The translations under genes were made by a program, and so were the position numbers. Of a DNA stretch of 5,793 nt, positions 5,183 through 5,793 are shown one piece after another. The first letter of the stretch is position 1. The number at the start of each line of letters is the position of its first letter. The notes below the pieces were generated by a model, which worked only from the letters and a program-made list of their open reading frames with translations, was not told where the DNA came from and did not search any database. The stretch comes from Pseudomonadota bacterium (lineage in GTDB: Bacteria; Pseudomonadota; Gammaproteobacteria; Burkholderiales; Burkholderiaceae), in assembly GCA_023441105.1 (NCBI GenBank), contig JAEZQX010000194.1, positions 1 through 5,793 on the forward strand, written 5' to 3'.

Positions 5183-5793
5183 ATGGATACGCAACCGATT
5201 CGCTTCAGCCACCGGGGCGAGATCGTCGAAGTCGCCGGCGCCGCAACCACCCGGACGGTGCTCGACTGGCTGCGCGAGGACGCTGGTTGCACCGGCACCA
5301 AGGAAGGCTGCAACGAAGGCGACTGCGGCGCCTGCACCGTGGTCATCGGCGAGATCGACGAGGCCGGGGGCTTGTCGCTGCAGCCTGCCAACGCCTGCAT
5401 CCGCCTCCTGCCGACCTTGCACGGCAAGGCCTTGTTCACGGTGGAAGACCTCAAGTCGATCGCCGGCGGCGCGTTGCATCCGGTGCAGCAGGCGATGGTC
5501 GATTGCCATGGCTCGCAGTGCGGGTTCTGCACACCGGGCTTCGTCATGTCCTTGTGGCACGCCTACGAGCGGCACCTGGGCGCAGCACCAGGCGAGGAGC
5601 CTCCCCGGCCCACGCGCCAGCAACTGGCCGACGAGCTGTCGGGCAACCTGTGTCGCTGCACCGGCTACCGGCCGATCCTCGATGCCGGGCAGCAGATGTT
5701 CGACCTGCCCGCCGTCCGGCTCGACCGCCGGCAGGTGGCCGCCGCGCTGGCAGCCATCGACACGAGCGCGGCGCTCGCCTACCGGCCGGATGG
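5183..5793 (+). CDS. xdhA: Xanthine dehydrogenase small subunit, Fe-S/FAD (3' end cut by window)
   Basis: Small subunit of the molybdenum xanthine dehydrogenase, which oxidises hypoxanthine and xanthine to urate. This chain carries both [2Fe-2S] clusters and would carry FAD in the part beyond the window. The first 203 codons are visible, out of roughly 480-500 for bacterial two-subunit enzymes. The plant-ferredoxin-like domain has TKEGCNEGDCGACTVVIG, with Cys43, Cys48 and Cys51, and Cys72 in NACIR. The second helical Fe-S domain has SQCGFCTPGFVMS (Cys113, Cys116) and NLCRCTGYRPI (Cys157, Cys159). All eight ligands are present. The segment after about 185 leads towards the FAD domain. ATG 5183 is the only plausible start, although no clear Shine-Dalgarno sequence precedes it. 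It diverges from guaD, whose product xanthine is this enzyme's substrate. xdhB and xdhC are expected just downstream, outside the window. Confidence 0.96.
   Translation, partial: MDTQPIRFSHRGEIVEVAGAATTRTVLDWLREDAGCTGTKEGCNEGDCGACTVVIGEIDEAGGLSLQPANACIRLLPTLHGKALFTVEDLKSIAGGALHPVQQAMVDCHGSQCGFCTPGFVMSLWHAYERHLGAAPGEEPPRPTRQQLADELSGNLCRCTGYRPILDAGQQMFDLPAVRLDRRQVAAALAAIDTSAALAYRPD

Noticed and set aside
5171..5623. A 150-codon minus-strand open frame opposite xdhA
   Set aside because: It is antisense to the conserved Fe-S domains with all eight Cys ligands, and has no recognisable motif.

Overview
The window reads as a chromosomal catabolic region of a GC-rich betaproteobacterium, most likely a Burkholderiales member of the Bordetella/Achromobacter/Cupriavidus/Variovorax type. 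This rests on the strong G/C bias at third codon positions, the Bug-type periplasmic binding protein that is expanded in that order, and the protein families seen. The lineage is inferred from style and gene content, not from a marker gene. No mobile element, CRISPR array, tRNA or rRNA was found.

Layout. Positions 1-917 (minus) hold a 3'-truncated Bug/TctC-type solute-binding protein with a signal peptide. A 168-bp divergent intergenic region (918-1085) carries a conspicuous cluster of repeated, palindromic TAGCATAC elements. Positions 1086-1595 (plus) encode a MarR-family regulator. It is followed after 27 nt by an acyl-CoA dehydrogenase (1623-2789, plus) with its own good ribosome binding site, so the two probably form an operon. 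That operon converges on a cation diffusion facilitator (2749-3744, minus), with a 41-nt tail-to-tail overlap of the two coding ends. The transporter lies 10 nt downstream of a guanine deaminase (3755-5074, minus), probably on the same transcript. A second divergent intergenic region (5075-5182) contains a GTAT-N11-ATAC dyad over a credible promoter. The xanthine dehydrogenase small subunit gene (xdhA, from 5183, plus) then runs off the right edge.

Function. There are two modules. The right-hand one is purine catabolism: GuaD converts guanine to xanthine, and XdhA with its off-window partners would oxidise hypoxanthine and xanthine to urate. The two genes diverge from a shared control region. 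The left-hand one looks like uptake and degradation of an organic acid: a periplasmic binding protein, an acyl-CoA dehydrogenase and a MarR regulator likely to act on the promoter region between them. The substrate cannot be read from the sequence. The metal transporter is transcribed with the purine side but has no obvious catalytic link to it.

No wholly new system is evident. The points most worth checking are the two operator-like regions and their shared AGCATACG element, an acyl-CoA dehydrogenase lacking the usual C-terminal catalytic Glu but holding a Glu at the alternative position, and a CDF transporter whose TM2 metal ligands are replaced by Glu and Asn.
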